Assembly (NCBI RefSeq): GCF_003570905.1
Contig: NZ_QXJM01000049.1
Coordinates: 48,733-112,732 of the forward strand
Origin: Cohnella faecalis
Lineage (GTDB): Bacteria > Bacillota > Bacilli > Paenibacillales > Paenibacillaceae
Direction: 5' to 3'
DNA length: 64,000 nt
Shown here in pieces: positions 8,973 to 19,100 of this stretch (position 1 is the stretch's first letter; each line of letters starts with the position of its first letter). The translations under genes were made by a program, and so were the position numbers. The notes beneath the pieces were generated by a model. It worked only from the letters and a program-made list of their open reading frames with translations, did no database searches and was not told where the DNA came from.

Positions 8973-11113
8973 ATGGAACAAGTCATACCGAAGCGGAACC
9001 TGGCGTCGGCGAACGCCGAAGCTCCTTATGCCGACGGGATCGAATACGTGCAGGGCTGGCTTCAGTGGCTGGATGCCGGCATCGAATGGCGGATGAGCCC
9101 GGACGGCGACGCTAGGGCCCGGCTGGCCGAACGGCTGGAAAGCGCGTTTCGGAGGTCGGAGCTGCGAACGCGCTTAAGCGAAGAGGCGAACGTGTTTTTG
9201 CCGCTTCCTTATTTGGCGCGCATATTCGGACTGACGAAGCTGGAAGAAAGAATGATCTTCATCTGTCTTGCCATCGAAATCGACCGTAAATACGAAGGAG
9301 CTTTCGAACTGCTGCAAGAGGAGCGGGGAGCGGCCTACCCTCGCCGGGATTTGGTCGCTTCTCTGGCAGGAAGGGACGAGGAGGAGCGCTTTCAGGCGGT
9401 TCGAGCGCTGAGAGACGACGGCTTGCTTCGCCGTTTTTTTCTGCGCGAGCCTGCAGGCGTTCGCAAATACGAAACGACGATTAACCGGTATTGCCGCCTG
9501 GATGAAAGAATCGTCCGATTCATTCTGGATTCCGCCAGCTTGCCCCCTTCGATGGAACGATATATGAGCCTGCTTTCTCCTGGCGACCAGCCTCCGGCCC
9601 TTCTTGGCCATGAAGATATTCAGGCTAAGCTGCGCAAGTGGATCACACGGCGCGCTTCCGGTTCGGAGGTTTCGAATTCGGCCTTGATTATTTCGTTGTG
9701 GGGAACGGAAGGAGCAGGCAAAAAAACGCAGCTCGCTCATCTGGGGCATTACTTCAACGAGCCGATGTTGTTCGTGGATATGACGAAGGTTCCGGAGGAA
9801 GAGCGTGAAGGGCCGGATGCGCTCGACAACGTATTTCGCGAAGCGGCCATTCAACAAGCGCTGCCGGTTCTTTGCGGATTTCTTCTGCAGGAAGACTCGG
9901 AGGCGATGCGGAATCGGAAGCGGGAGCTGCTTGATCGGCTAAAGACGATGTCCGGCATTGTTTTTGTTCTCTCGGAACAGCCTTGCCAACCGATCGACCT
10001 GCGCAGCCGAATCGATCTGGAGCTGGAAATTCCTCCGCTGGAGGGCGAGAAACGGTCGGATGCCTGGAGGACGCTTGCCGCAGCTTACGAAGTCGACGAA
10101 TCGGTGGACTGGGGTATTTTGGCTTCCCGCTTTGTTTTTAGCCCGGGGCAAATGTCGAATGCGATGCGGACGGCCCGCACGTTATCCGAATGGAGGCAGG
10201 AGGAAGGCAAGTCCGGCCCGATTCGTTGGAGCGATATGGTTGAAGCGTGTTATAAGCAGTTGAACCACCATCTAGACGCCAAGGCGAAGAGGCTGACGCC
10301 CAAAAAACGGTGGGAAGACCTCGTCCTCCCCGAAGCCCAAACGAAGAAGCTCCGACACGCCTGCAATCATATTCAGTACAAGCATACCGTATATGGGTTG
10401 TGGGGGTTCGACAAGAAGCTTTCTTACGGCACCGGCGTCAGTCTGCTGTTCTCCGGCCCTCCCGGCACGGGCAAGACGATGGCGGCCGAAGTTGTCGCAA
10501 AAGAGCTGGACATGGAAATCTATAAAATTGATCTGTCGCAGATTATAAGCAAATATATCGGCGAAACCGAGAAAAATTTGCGCGAAATATTCGACGAAGC
10601 GGAAAAGAGCTGCGCCATTCTGTTCTTCGACGAAGCCGACGCTTTGTTCGGCAAACGTTCGGAGGTCAAAGATTCGCACGACAAGAACGCCAATACGGAA
10701 GTCGCCTTTTTGCTGCAGAAGATTGAGGAGTACGGGGAATATCGATTATGGCGACGAACTATTTGCAAAACATAGACGAAGCCTTTTTGCGGAGAATCAA
10801 CTATGTGATCCGCTTCTCCATACCCGACGAAGAGCAGCGAAAAGCGATCTGGCAAGGGATTTTCCCGGCGGAGACGCCGCTTGACCGGGAGCTCGACTAC
10901 GATTTTCTCGCCCGCAAGCTGCCCGTGGCCGGAGGCAATATAAAAAATATGGCGATAACCGCCGCTTTCCTGGCAAGCGACAGCTCGGAAGCCGTCGGGA
11001 TGAAGCATATTTTGAAGGCTTATCAATATGAATTGGACAAGACGAATCGCGCGATGACCAAAGACGAGCTGGCTGAGTACGCTTTTTACTTCGATGAAAT
11101 TCATCTTTTGTAG
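8973..11113 (+). CDS. AAA+ ATPase resembling contractile-injection-system ATPases (one probable sequencing frameshift)
   Basis: Restoring one base near 10735 (reading EEYEGISIMATNYLQ) joins two frames into a 713-residue protein. Order of parts: an N-terminal helical/winged-helix region including LARIFGLTKLEERMIFICLA (about 75-95); a degenerate first ATPase module (WGTEGAGKK near 247-255); and a canonical second AAA+ module with Walker A GPPGTGKT near 495, Walker B AILFFDEADALFG near 550, sensor MATN and arginine-finger EAFLRRI. This architecture matches the AAA+ ATPases of the Afp15 type found with extracellular contractile injection systems, as well as orphan relatives. No sheath, tube or baseplate genes are in the window. 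GGGAGGGGAGAGGT precedes the ATG. It follows the unknown protein at 7710 by 42 bases and is closed by a terminator at 11134. Confidence 0.8.
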
Positions 11114-11133
11114 CCGATTATTTTGTTATTTGG

Positions 11134-11172
11134 ACCGCTAATGGCTCCAGTTCCGGGCTATTAGCGGTTTTG
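11134..11172 (+). terminator. Rho-independent terminator after the AAA+ ATPase gene
   Basis: Arms ACCGCTAAT and ATTAGCGGT enclose a 17-base loop and are followed by TTTG and TTCT. It begins 21 bases after the ATPase stop and separates that gene from the helicase downstream. Confidence 0.7.
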
Positions 11173-11237
11173 TGCTTCTATTCAAGGAAATAGTTGGTTG
11201 TTTTAGAGGGAAATCGACAAAAAATGGAGAATTACTC

Positions 11238-14032
11238 ATGAAGCAGTCTATTAACTCTATTACCGAGGAACTAAGGATATGGATGAACGCACTGTTTTAA
11301 TCGTTACAGATAAAGGCGATCAAACTAAGGATATTGCTAAGTACACCGTTTTGGAAAACGGAGTGGAAATTCAATTTAAGAGCAGGCTGGAACCATACAC
11401 GTATTCCACATCTAAAGTTAGTATTAAACGTAATCCCATACCAATAGATATTCGCGATCATAGGGTGCTGTATAGGGGAATGCCTCTTCGAAATGTGCAG
11501 GAGATGGTTGATTTTGAAGGAGTTATTAAAGTTTTTTTCGGAGATAAACATACACAAATTTATGATTCTGCTTTAATTCGGCTGGAGCACGCAGACGGCG
11601 ATAACAATAAAATAGGGGAGCTCATGGAGTACTGGGCGGAAATTGCGCAACATGTTAAGACCGATGACGAACCGGAAACGTTCTTAAAGAAACAATATTC
11701 CAAACTAAATGCTATTCATCCCGAAAGCGTATTGGCAGCTTATATGAACCAAACCCTTTCTACGCAATCTAACCGAAGCTCTATTCCCGCCATTTTTCCG
11801 TTTCGATTTAATTTGAGTCAAATGCAGGCGCTGGAACAAGCGCTTCTCAGCAAGATTTCAATAATTGAAGGTCCTCCTGGTACAGGCAAAACACAAACCA
11901 TTTTAAATATTTTAGCGAATGCCGCGATTATGCAAAATAAATCGGTAGCCGTCGTTTCCGGCAATAATGCCGCCGTGCAAAATGTAAAAGATAAGCTGCA
12001 GAAGTACGGATACGACTTCATCGCGGCATCGCTCGGCAAAAAAGAAAATAAACAAGCGTTTTTTAGGAATTTGCCCGAATATCGCGTAACAGAATGGAAA
12101 AGCGAAATTCAAGTTGAACAACTGACAGAGACCGTTCGCGACTTGTCCGAACGGCTTAAGCGACTGTTGGGACTAGCTAATCGCAAGGCCAAACTTGATC
12201 AGGACATCGCAGCCTATCGTCTGGAGCAAAAGCACTTCCATATACATAATCGTTCGCAGGATTTGGATGGAATAAAGCGGCTGTTTCTTCGGCGCCAAAC
12301 TCCCGATACTATAATCGCTTTTCTAGCGGACGAGTATTTTACGGGAAATCGTTCGTTGCGGTTTTTTCATAAAGCCAACTTGCTTTTCAAGTATGGATTT
12401 TTTGATTTTAAAAAGCTGAAAGAAAGCCGTCTTGAATGGATTACAAAACTGCAAATGAAGTATTACGAGTCAAAATTGGCCGAATTGGAGCAGGAGAGCA
12501 GCGATATACAGATGGAGCTGGATCGATACTCCTTTTCTGACTTGTTGGATCGGCATGAATCGTATTCCTCAGCTCTGTTTAAGCACAAGCTGCACCACAA
12601 ATATGAAGGCAAAACGACTTATCAAGGAAGTATGGGAAGCTATATTAGAGACTTCGACGAGTTTATCGAAAGCTTTCCAATAATGCTTAGTACGACGCAT
12701 TCCTTGCGTTCTTGCATTCCTGAAGACTTTCTTTTTGATTATGTAATTATCGATGAAGCTTCTCAAGTAGATCTTCTGACGGGTGTACTTGCCTTATCTT
12801 GCTGCAAGCAGGTCATCGTAGTAGGAGACACTAAGCAATTGCCGCAAATTGTAGATGAAAAGATCCAAAGTAAGCTAGTAAATAGGCCTTCCAATGAAAC
12901 GTACAATTATTTTAAGCATAGCTTGCTCTCTTCCATGCTTGCGATCTATGGTGAGAATGTTCCCCGTGTGATGTTAAAGGAGCATTACAGATGTCATCCT
13001 ACCATCATTGGGTTTTGCAACAGTCAGTATTACAAGGGAGATTTAATTCCGTTTACGCCTGAAAAGGAGGCGGATATCCCGATCAGATTGCATTACACAG
13101 CTATTGGCAACCATATGAGAAGAGTGACCGTGAAGGGCAAAGAAGGAAAGTTTAATCATAGAGAGATTGATGCGATTAAAGAAGAAATTCTGGAAGAGCT
13201 TAGACTGGTCGATGTCCCGATGGAACATATTGGCTTCACAACTCCTTATCGTTTGCAGGTGGAAGAGGCTTCCTTGATTTTAGACCATAAAATTGAAATC
13301 GATACCGTTCATAGATATCAAGGGCGTGAGAAACCTATCATGATTCTTTCTACTGTTCTGGACCGAACGAGAAATGGCCAGATCGGGAAAAAATTTGTTG
13401 AAAACTCATGTCTGGTCAATGTCGCCGTCTCTAGAGCCCAGAACCAATTTATTCTAGTAACTGACCATGCTCTGTTTCGAAATTCCCGCAAAGATATTGG
13501 CAATTTAATACGATATATTGAATACAACAGCCTGCATGAGCATATCACCAGCAGCGAATTAATTTCCGTGTTTGACTTGTTATATTCAGAATACTCGGCA
13601 AAGCTTAATCAGTTGCAAAGTCGATTAGTTTCAAAATCGAGATATAAGTCTGAAAATATTATGTGGCGCGTACTAACAGACTTGCTAAGCGAAGAAAAGT
13701 ACAAGTCCGTCTTTTTTGGCACACAAGTGTATCTAAAAGATTTGTTTAACAATGAAATTCGTTTCCGCGAGTCTCTCAATGAACAAGAGGAATCGTATAT
13801 ACGAAATAGAGCGTCATTTGATTTCGTTATATATGATGCCATTAATAAGCAGCCTCTGCTTGCGATTGAGGTGGATGGCTTTGCTTCTCATAGGAATAAC
13901 CCGGATCAACCTAAACGGGATTTAATGAAAGACAGCATTTGTACAAAATATCATTTACCCTTATTAAGACTTCCCACAACCGGTTCAGATGAAATTACAA
14001 AAATTAGGAATGCGCTGGAACAAGTTCTGTAA
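11238..14032 (+). CDS. SF1 (UPF1-like) helicase with C-terminal DUF2726-type nuclease domain (possible frameshift near the start)
   Basis: The uninterrupted frame 11279-14032 encodes 917 residues. Motif I (GPPGTGKT) is near residue 198, motif II is VIIDEASQVD, then VGDTKQLPQIV (III), HYRCHP (IV), TVHRYQGREK (V) and VNVAVSRAQNQFILVTD (VI), as in UPF1/DNA2-like SF1 helicases. A long helical insertion lies between motifs I and II. The last ~90 residues (FDFVIYD, AIEVDGFASH, RDLMKD) match the DUF2726 restriction-nuclease-like fold. ATG 11238 starts a frame reading EELRIWMNALF that stops in a TTTT run; one extra T there would join it to the main frame and give 931 residues, so I place the start at 11238 with caution. 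The gene is distinctly AT-rich compared with its neighbours, suggesting horizontal acquisition. A DNA repair or phage-defence role is possible but unproven. Confidence 0.85.
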
Positions 14033-14049
14033 ATCAGTGTCGATTAGGT

Positions 14050-15306
14050 TTACCCCGGTACGATCATAACTCCGAGTCCTAGCGCCGCGCCTAGAGCCAT
14101 GCCCGCATTCCTGGTCAGCGCGATCATTCCTCCAATTGAGCCTGCGTGCTCTATCGGAGCCTTTTGCATCATGTAGCTGTTGTTCGGTGCGGCGATGAGA
14201 CCCATTCCCATGCCGATTATTGCTAGAATACCGATAATGATCACGATAGGTAACGAATCGGGGAAAAAGGAAAAGACCGAGAGCCCTGCTCCCATGCATA
14301 CGAACCCCGCAAACATAAAGGCTCTCGAACCGTAACGATCGGATAGGTGTCCGGCAAACGGTCCCGATAATGCTAAAGCCGCCGGATAAGCGATCATAAT
14401 CTTTCCTGCGGTTATCGGAGAGATATCGGCAACGCCGGACAAATAAAAGGGCATGGCGACCAGCACGGCATTGGCAACGGCAAAAGAGGCGCAACTAATA
14501 ATTAAGCCAAAGGACACTGCCGGAATACGGAACACCTTGAGCGGCAAGAAGGGGGCGGCCTGACGCGACTCTCGCAACAGAAGCAAGCGGAAAGCTGTGA
14601 AAGCTGCGACGAATAGAACGATCATTTCGACGGACAGCCATCCCCATGCCGCTGCGTTCGATAGGCCGAATAGGACAGAGCCGATTACAGCCGCAAACAA
14701 TACCATTCCTGCAGCATCAAGGGGCACCGATTTTCTCTGTTGCCCGTGAGCCGGAACATAGCGCCATGCCAACCCTGTTGCCAAGAAGGCGATGGGAACA
14801 TGAATCCAGAACAGCCAGTGCCAACTAAGCCGCTCCGCGATAAAGCCGCCTGCGACCGGCCCGGTCATTCCCCCGAGGGCGACCGCGGTGCTGACGATGC
14901 CGAGTGCCCGGCCTCGGTTTTCCTTCGGCATATGAAGGGCGATCAGCGCAATATTGGTAGCTTGGAACATGGCAGCGCCAACGGCCTGAACCATCCTGAA
15001 AATAAGCAGGACGAGCATATTGGGAGAGAATGCGATCAGCACGGAGCTGACGGCGAACAACGCGAATCCGGCATTGTGAACCGAACGATGACCATAGCGA
15101 TCGCCCAATTTACCCATCACCGGAAGCAGGGAAACGATAACGAGCAAGTAGCCGGTAGTTAGCCATTGCATCGATTCCAGACTCGTTTCAAAAACCTTTG
15201 TCATATGAGGAAGCGAAACGTTAACGATGCCCGCTGTAAAATGGGATATAAAAGCGCCTAAGCAAATGGCAGTCATCATTAGAAAAGAATGCTTCTGCAC
15301 GTTCAT
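14050..15306 (-). CDS. MFS drug efflux transporter (DHA2/EmrB-type)
   Basis: This is a multi-spanning proton-coupled exporter. The N-terminal half carries the MFS signature GKLGDRYGHRSV between helices 2 and 3, and the antiporter-type motif GGMTGPVAGGFI in helix 5. The second half repeats the loop motif as GHLSDRYGSRA. The 418-residue length and central hydrophobic pair suggest 12-14 helices; the end (GVMIVPG) is rather abrupt and lies 17 bases from the convergent helicase gene. I take ATG 15306 as start because the protein then begins NVQKHSFLMM just before helix 1; a frame to 15351 is open but crosses the predicted promoter and operator. It is downstream of a MarR gene on the same strand and is probably its target. 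The substrate is unknown. Confidence 0.85.
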   Translation of the reverse strand: MNVQKHSFLMMTAICLGAFISHFTAGIVNVSLPHMTKVFETSLESMQWLTTGYLLVIVSLLPVMGKLGDRYGHRSVHNAGFALFAVSSVLIAFSPNMLVLLIFRMVQAVGAAMFQATNIALIALHMPKENRGRALGIVSTAVALGGMTGPVAGGFIAERLSWHWLFWIHVPIAFLATGLAWRYVPAHGQQRKSVPLDAAGMVLFAAVIGSVLFGLSNAAAWGWLSVEMIVLFVAAFTAFRLLLLRESRQAAPFLPLKVFRIPAVSFGLIISCASFAVANAVLVAMPFYLSGVADISPITAGKIMIAYPAALALSGPFAGHLSDRYGSRAFMFAGFVCMGAGLSVFSFFPDSLPIVIIIGILAIIGMGMGLIAAPNNSYMMQKAPIEHAGSIGGMIALTRNAGMALGAALGLGVMIVPG

Positions 15307-15323
15307 CACCAACTGACTTTCAT

Positions 15324-15351
15324 ATAGTATAGTTTCTAAACTAATGGACAA
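15324..15351 (-). promoter_or_regulatory. Promoter with MarR-type operator in front of the MFS gene
   Basis: On the minus strand, TTGTCC (15346-15351) and TACTAT (15324-15329) are 16 bases apart and would place the transcript start just before the MFS ATG. The spacer contains the perfect inverted repeat TAGTTTCTAAACTA (15330-15343, arms TAGTTT/AAACTA). The same half-site occurs in front of the marR gene, so both are probably bound by its product. Confidence 0.55.
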
Positions 15352-15355
15352 AAAA

Positions 15356-15811
15356 TTATTTTTGCAAAAACTCGTTTAATTTTTCAATGCATGTCTCGAA
15401 AATCTCGATTTCCTGGCGGCTTAGCCGGGAACGAAGCTGGTCGTAAAACTGAAGATGAACTTCTTCGTGAGCCGTATAAGCCTCCTTCCCTTTTTCGGTA
15501 AGTGAAATCAATACTGCCCTCGAATCATGGGGGTATGAGGAACGAGTTACCAGCTGTTTGGTTTCCAGACGGACGACAAGCTGCGAGACCGCGCCTTTCG
15601 TCACTTCTAGGCGGGCGGCGAGCTCGCTCATAAGAATCTTTTCCTCGTAGCCGATTGCCACAATCGTATGAATCTCGCTTGGCGTTAACGATCCGGCTGC
15701 TCCGAACGTTTGAGGATGACGTTCGAGCCTCCGGAGCTGCATAATTAATCGGCCAAGGTTTCGGCTCCCCTTACTTGCAGGGGGAGAATGTGAAGGGGGT
15801 GTTGTATCCAT
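15356..15811 (-). CDS. MarR-family transcriptional repressor
   Basis: The 151-residue product is a winged-helix MarR protein: a helical N-terminus (NLGRLIMQLRRLERH), the recognition region MSELAARLEVTKGAVSQLVVRLE (about 78-100), the wing with the family signature SSYPHDSRAVLISLTEKG, and a C-terminal dimerisation helix. The start ATG at 15811 has no ribosome binding site. The predicted promoter (15818-15847) would start transcription at or next to this ATG, so the mRNA may be leaderless. It lies upstream of the MFS exporter gene with 49 bases between the usable starts, and copies of its presumed operator precede both genes. This is the usual layout of an autoregulated efflux module; the inducer is unknown. 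Confidence 0.9.
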   Translation of the reverse strand: MDTTPPSHSPPASKGSRNLGRLIMQLRRLERHPQTFGAAGSLTPSEIHTIVAIGYEEKILMSELAARLEVTKGAVSQLVVRLETKQLVTRSSYPHDSRAVLISLTEKGKEAYTAHEEVHLQFYDQLRSRLSRQEIEIFETCIEKLNEFLQK

Positions 15812-15817
15812 GACATT

Positions 15818-15847
15818 AGTTTAGATTCTAAACATATTAGTTGTCAA
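15818..15847 (-). promoter_or_regulatory. marR promoter with overlapping inverted-repeat operator
   Basis: On the minus strand, a consensus TTGACA (15842-15847) is 18 bases from TAAACT (15818-15823). The inverted repeat GTTTAG-ATT-CTAAAC (15819-15833) covers the end of the spacer and the -10 box. A repressor there would block polymerase. The half-site is shared with the element before the MFS gene. Confidence 0.6.
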
Positions 15848-16108
15848 GAAGCGGTAACGACCGTCCTGCGAATTAATGACCGAAATGACAAAAATGATGA
15901 CAGAACCTCACTGGCAGGGGCTCGCTTTCTTCCTTACGCTAAAGGAAGCGAAGACAAAAGGAGTCTGTTCCGGCATGCCCGTGGCTTCATTCCGGCCTGT
16001 CGCCCGCCGCACGCGTTGGGTAACAGGCTGCTTTGTCGCTTAAGGCGCGGAAAACGGGCCGCTGTGATAATGCCCCCTATTGTAGGCGGGTAAAGGAGGT
16101 TTGCGTTG
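15848..16108. other. Intergenic region before the giant SLH gene
   Basis: About 260 bases with no gene I can support. It contains GC-rich sequence that could fold, including a pairing of CTTCC and GGAAG around 15929-15952, but I cannot match it to a known riboswitch. The end carries a strong ribosome binding site, AAAGGAGG at 16094-16101, for the next gene. A short frame starting ATGACCGAAATG near 15875 lacks a ribosome binding site and was not annotated. Confidence 0.4.
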
Positions 16109-19100
16109 ATGTTGAAAAGCAAGTTTGGATTCGGTACAAACAGCAAGCAAAGAATAGGAGCGGCGAGGAAGCCGAGGCGCGTCTGGAAGAGCGGGTTGGC
16201 CTCGCTTCTCGCGGCGGTAATTGTAACCGGAGGGCTGGAGCAGTTAGCCTATGCGGAACCTGTTCAGGCTAGAGGCGTTGACCCGTCGCTGCTCGAATTG
16301 TTGGATAAGCTTGGGATGGGAGAAGATCAACCGTCTGTCGGCGACGATGTGTATGGCGAAGAGAAGGGACGACTATCCTTCACCAATGCCGTCTACGGGC
16401 TGCCGACAAAGATAAGTTCGGCTCCGGAAGGAGCGCCTGGCACGGGAGACAGCAAGTCGGCGTCTATAAGCGGTGACGGGCGCTATGTCGCGTATGCATC
16501 GGTCTCTTCCAATCTGGTCGCCGGCGACACCAATGGCAAGCAAGATATATTCCTGCTCGACCGCACGAGCGGAACGACCAAACGGATTAGCCTCGCGGCC
16601 GGAGGCGTTCAGGCGGACGGCGACAGCTACGCGCCGTTCGTCAGCCTTGACGGCTCTATGGTCCTGTTCACGTCGAAGGCGACGAATTTGACAAGCGGAG
16701 ATACAAACCGGAACGAGGACTTGTTCCTCTATGACGACAAGCTTGGCGCCGTTCAGCGGCTTGCCGAGTATGTCCCGGGGTCTGAGTTCGCCGGAGCGGG
16801 CAGCTCGTACCAGATCAGTGCAGACGGGCGATACGTCGCTTATGCGGGCAAGACCAGCAGCCAAGGCACGTGCGATATATGGCTTTTGGACCGCAGGCCG
16901 AATACGCTGACCGGCAAGCCGGACGCTGCGAAGCTGATCGTCAGGCAAAAATACATTTACGAGAATTTCCGGTCCAGACTGTCGATTAGCGCGGACGGCC
17001 GTTTCGTCGCTTTCGACTCCTTGTCCCCGGATGTTACGCCGGACGACATTGTGCCGAACAACTCGCCCAAGTACCGCGACGTGTACTTGTACGATGCGGC
17101 GAAAGACGAGATGACGAAGGTCAGCCGAGGACCGGACGGCAAAGGCGGCAACAACAACAGCTACTATCCGGCCATTAGCGCGGACGGGCAATATGTCGCT
17201 TACTTATCCAAGGCGAGCAACATTGTTGCGGCGGATACGAAGAGCTCTCAGGATCTCTATGTTTACAATCGTCTGAACCGTACGACGGAGCTGGCGAGCG
17301 TGGACAGCGGCGGTGTCCAGCCGGGCGTCGACGTATACGATCCGTCGATCAGCGCGGACGGGAGCTACGTCTCCTTCCACACGGACGGCGCTTTCGATCC
17401 GGCCGATGCCGGGCGGACCGACGTTTATATCCGCGACCGAAAGGCGGGCGAGACGCGCTGGATCAGCAAGACAGCCGGCGGCGCGAACGCCGATCAACCG
17501 GCAGACAGGGCGACGCTGAGCGCCGATGCAGGTACGATTGTGTTCGAGACGAAAGCGACGAATATGGGGTCTTCGTCCGATCCGGATTCTTTCATCGATA
17601 TTTATGCCGCAGCGTTGCCGTCAGGCGCGTCTGCGCCGATTTGGCCTGAGGAGGCCGTCGTGACGGCAGCATCTGGTGCCGCCTATGTGTCGTTAAGCTG
17701 GCCCGAAGTCGACGGAGCCGCGTACTACAAGGTGATGCAGGACGATCGGGTCGTAGGCATCGTGACAGGCGCATCGTTCGCGGCGGAAGGACTGAAGCCG
17801 GGGACGGAGCACCGTTATCGAATCGCTGCGGGCAGCTCCGGATACGCTTGGTCGGGATGGTCGGCAGAAGCGACCGCAACGACATTGGCGGCGCCCGAGA
17901 CGACGGCACCGGGGCGGACGACGGCGAATGCCGCGGGTGTTCTCGGAGGCGCCCAAGTTTCGTGGGTCTACCCGTCCGATCCGGATGTCGTCGGAGCGAA
18001 GGTGTTTTGGCGGAAGACGTTCGGAGCGGCTCAATTCGGGCCGACGCGCGAATCCGTTCTGTACCCGAAAAGCGTCGCAAGCGCACTGGTCCCGAATTTG
18101 GAAAACGGCCAATTTTATGAGTTCGCCGTTGCGATCGTGGACGGCGACGGCAACCGCAGCGTCAGCGAGTGGGTTAGGATCAAGCTGCCCGCCGGCCCGG
18201 CGATCGTGCGTTTGGACGTTCGCGCTTCGGACGGCAGGCCGGCCGGAAGCGATACTCCCCGTATCGCGGACATTAGCGGCGACGGGCGGTATACGTTGTT
18301 TCTGACGGAAGCTCAAGGGATTGTTCCAGGCGACGACAGCGTCAATCCCGGCGATTCGTACACTCCCACGACGGATCTGTACCTATTCGATGCCGAGCTT
18401 GGCGCAACGCAGCTAATCAGCCGGACTCCGGGGGGCAAATCTGCCAATAGCAATTCAAACGGCGGATCGATCAGCGATGACGGGAGATGGATCGTATTCG
18501 GGTCCCGCGCTTCGAATCTGACGGAGACGGCGGATACGAACGGGAAGTGGGACGTTTTCCTCTATAATCGGGACGTGAACGGCAACGGCGTCTACGACGA
18601 GGAAGACGATACTTCCTTGACGAAGATAAGCACTCCTCTGGCAAACAACGGCCAAGCGAACGGAGACAGCTCGGGGCCTGTTATTAGCGCCGACGGCAGC
18701 ACTATCATTTTCAGCACGAATGCCGTCAATTTGGTGAATGAGCCGCCGGCGGGCAACGACTATTACAATATAATCCTCGGCACGGAGTCCAGAGAGCTGA
18801 AGCCTTTGCTGTTGCCGGACGGCAGATCGCCCGGAGCGAGCAGCGACTCCATCGACTTGAGCGCCGACGGAAAGACGATCGCATTCAACAGCCACAAGTC
18901 GTTCGTGCCCGAGGACACGGGGAGTTCCGACTTCGACGTCTATTGGTACGATTGGCACGATCCGAATGCGACGAAGCTCGTCTGGTTATCGGGCCTCATC
19001 GAAAATCGCAAATACTCCGGAACAGTGAAGGTTGACAGCTCCGGACGTTATGCCGTCTTTAATATTACTTTGCAAAACAATTCCTATATGTCCTACGTTT

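Noticed and set aside
15875..16040. Short frame starting ATGACCGAAATG before the giant SLH gene
   Set aside because: No ribosome binding site, no recognisable features, and it ends just before the strong site of the next gene.
15848..16108. Riboswitch (c-di-GMP or c-di-AMP class) before the surface-protein gene
   Set aside because: Some pairing is possible but I could not find the conserved core of either class.
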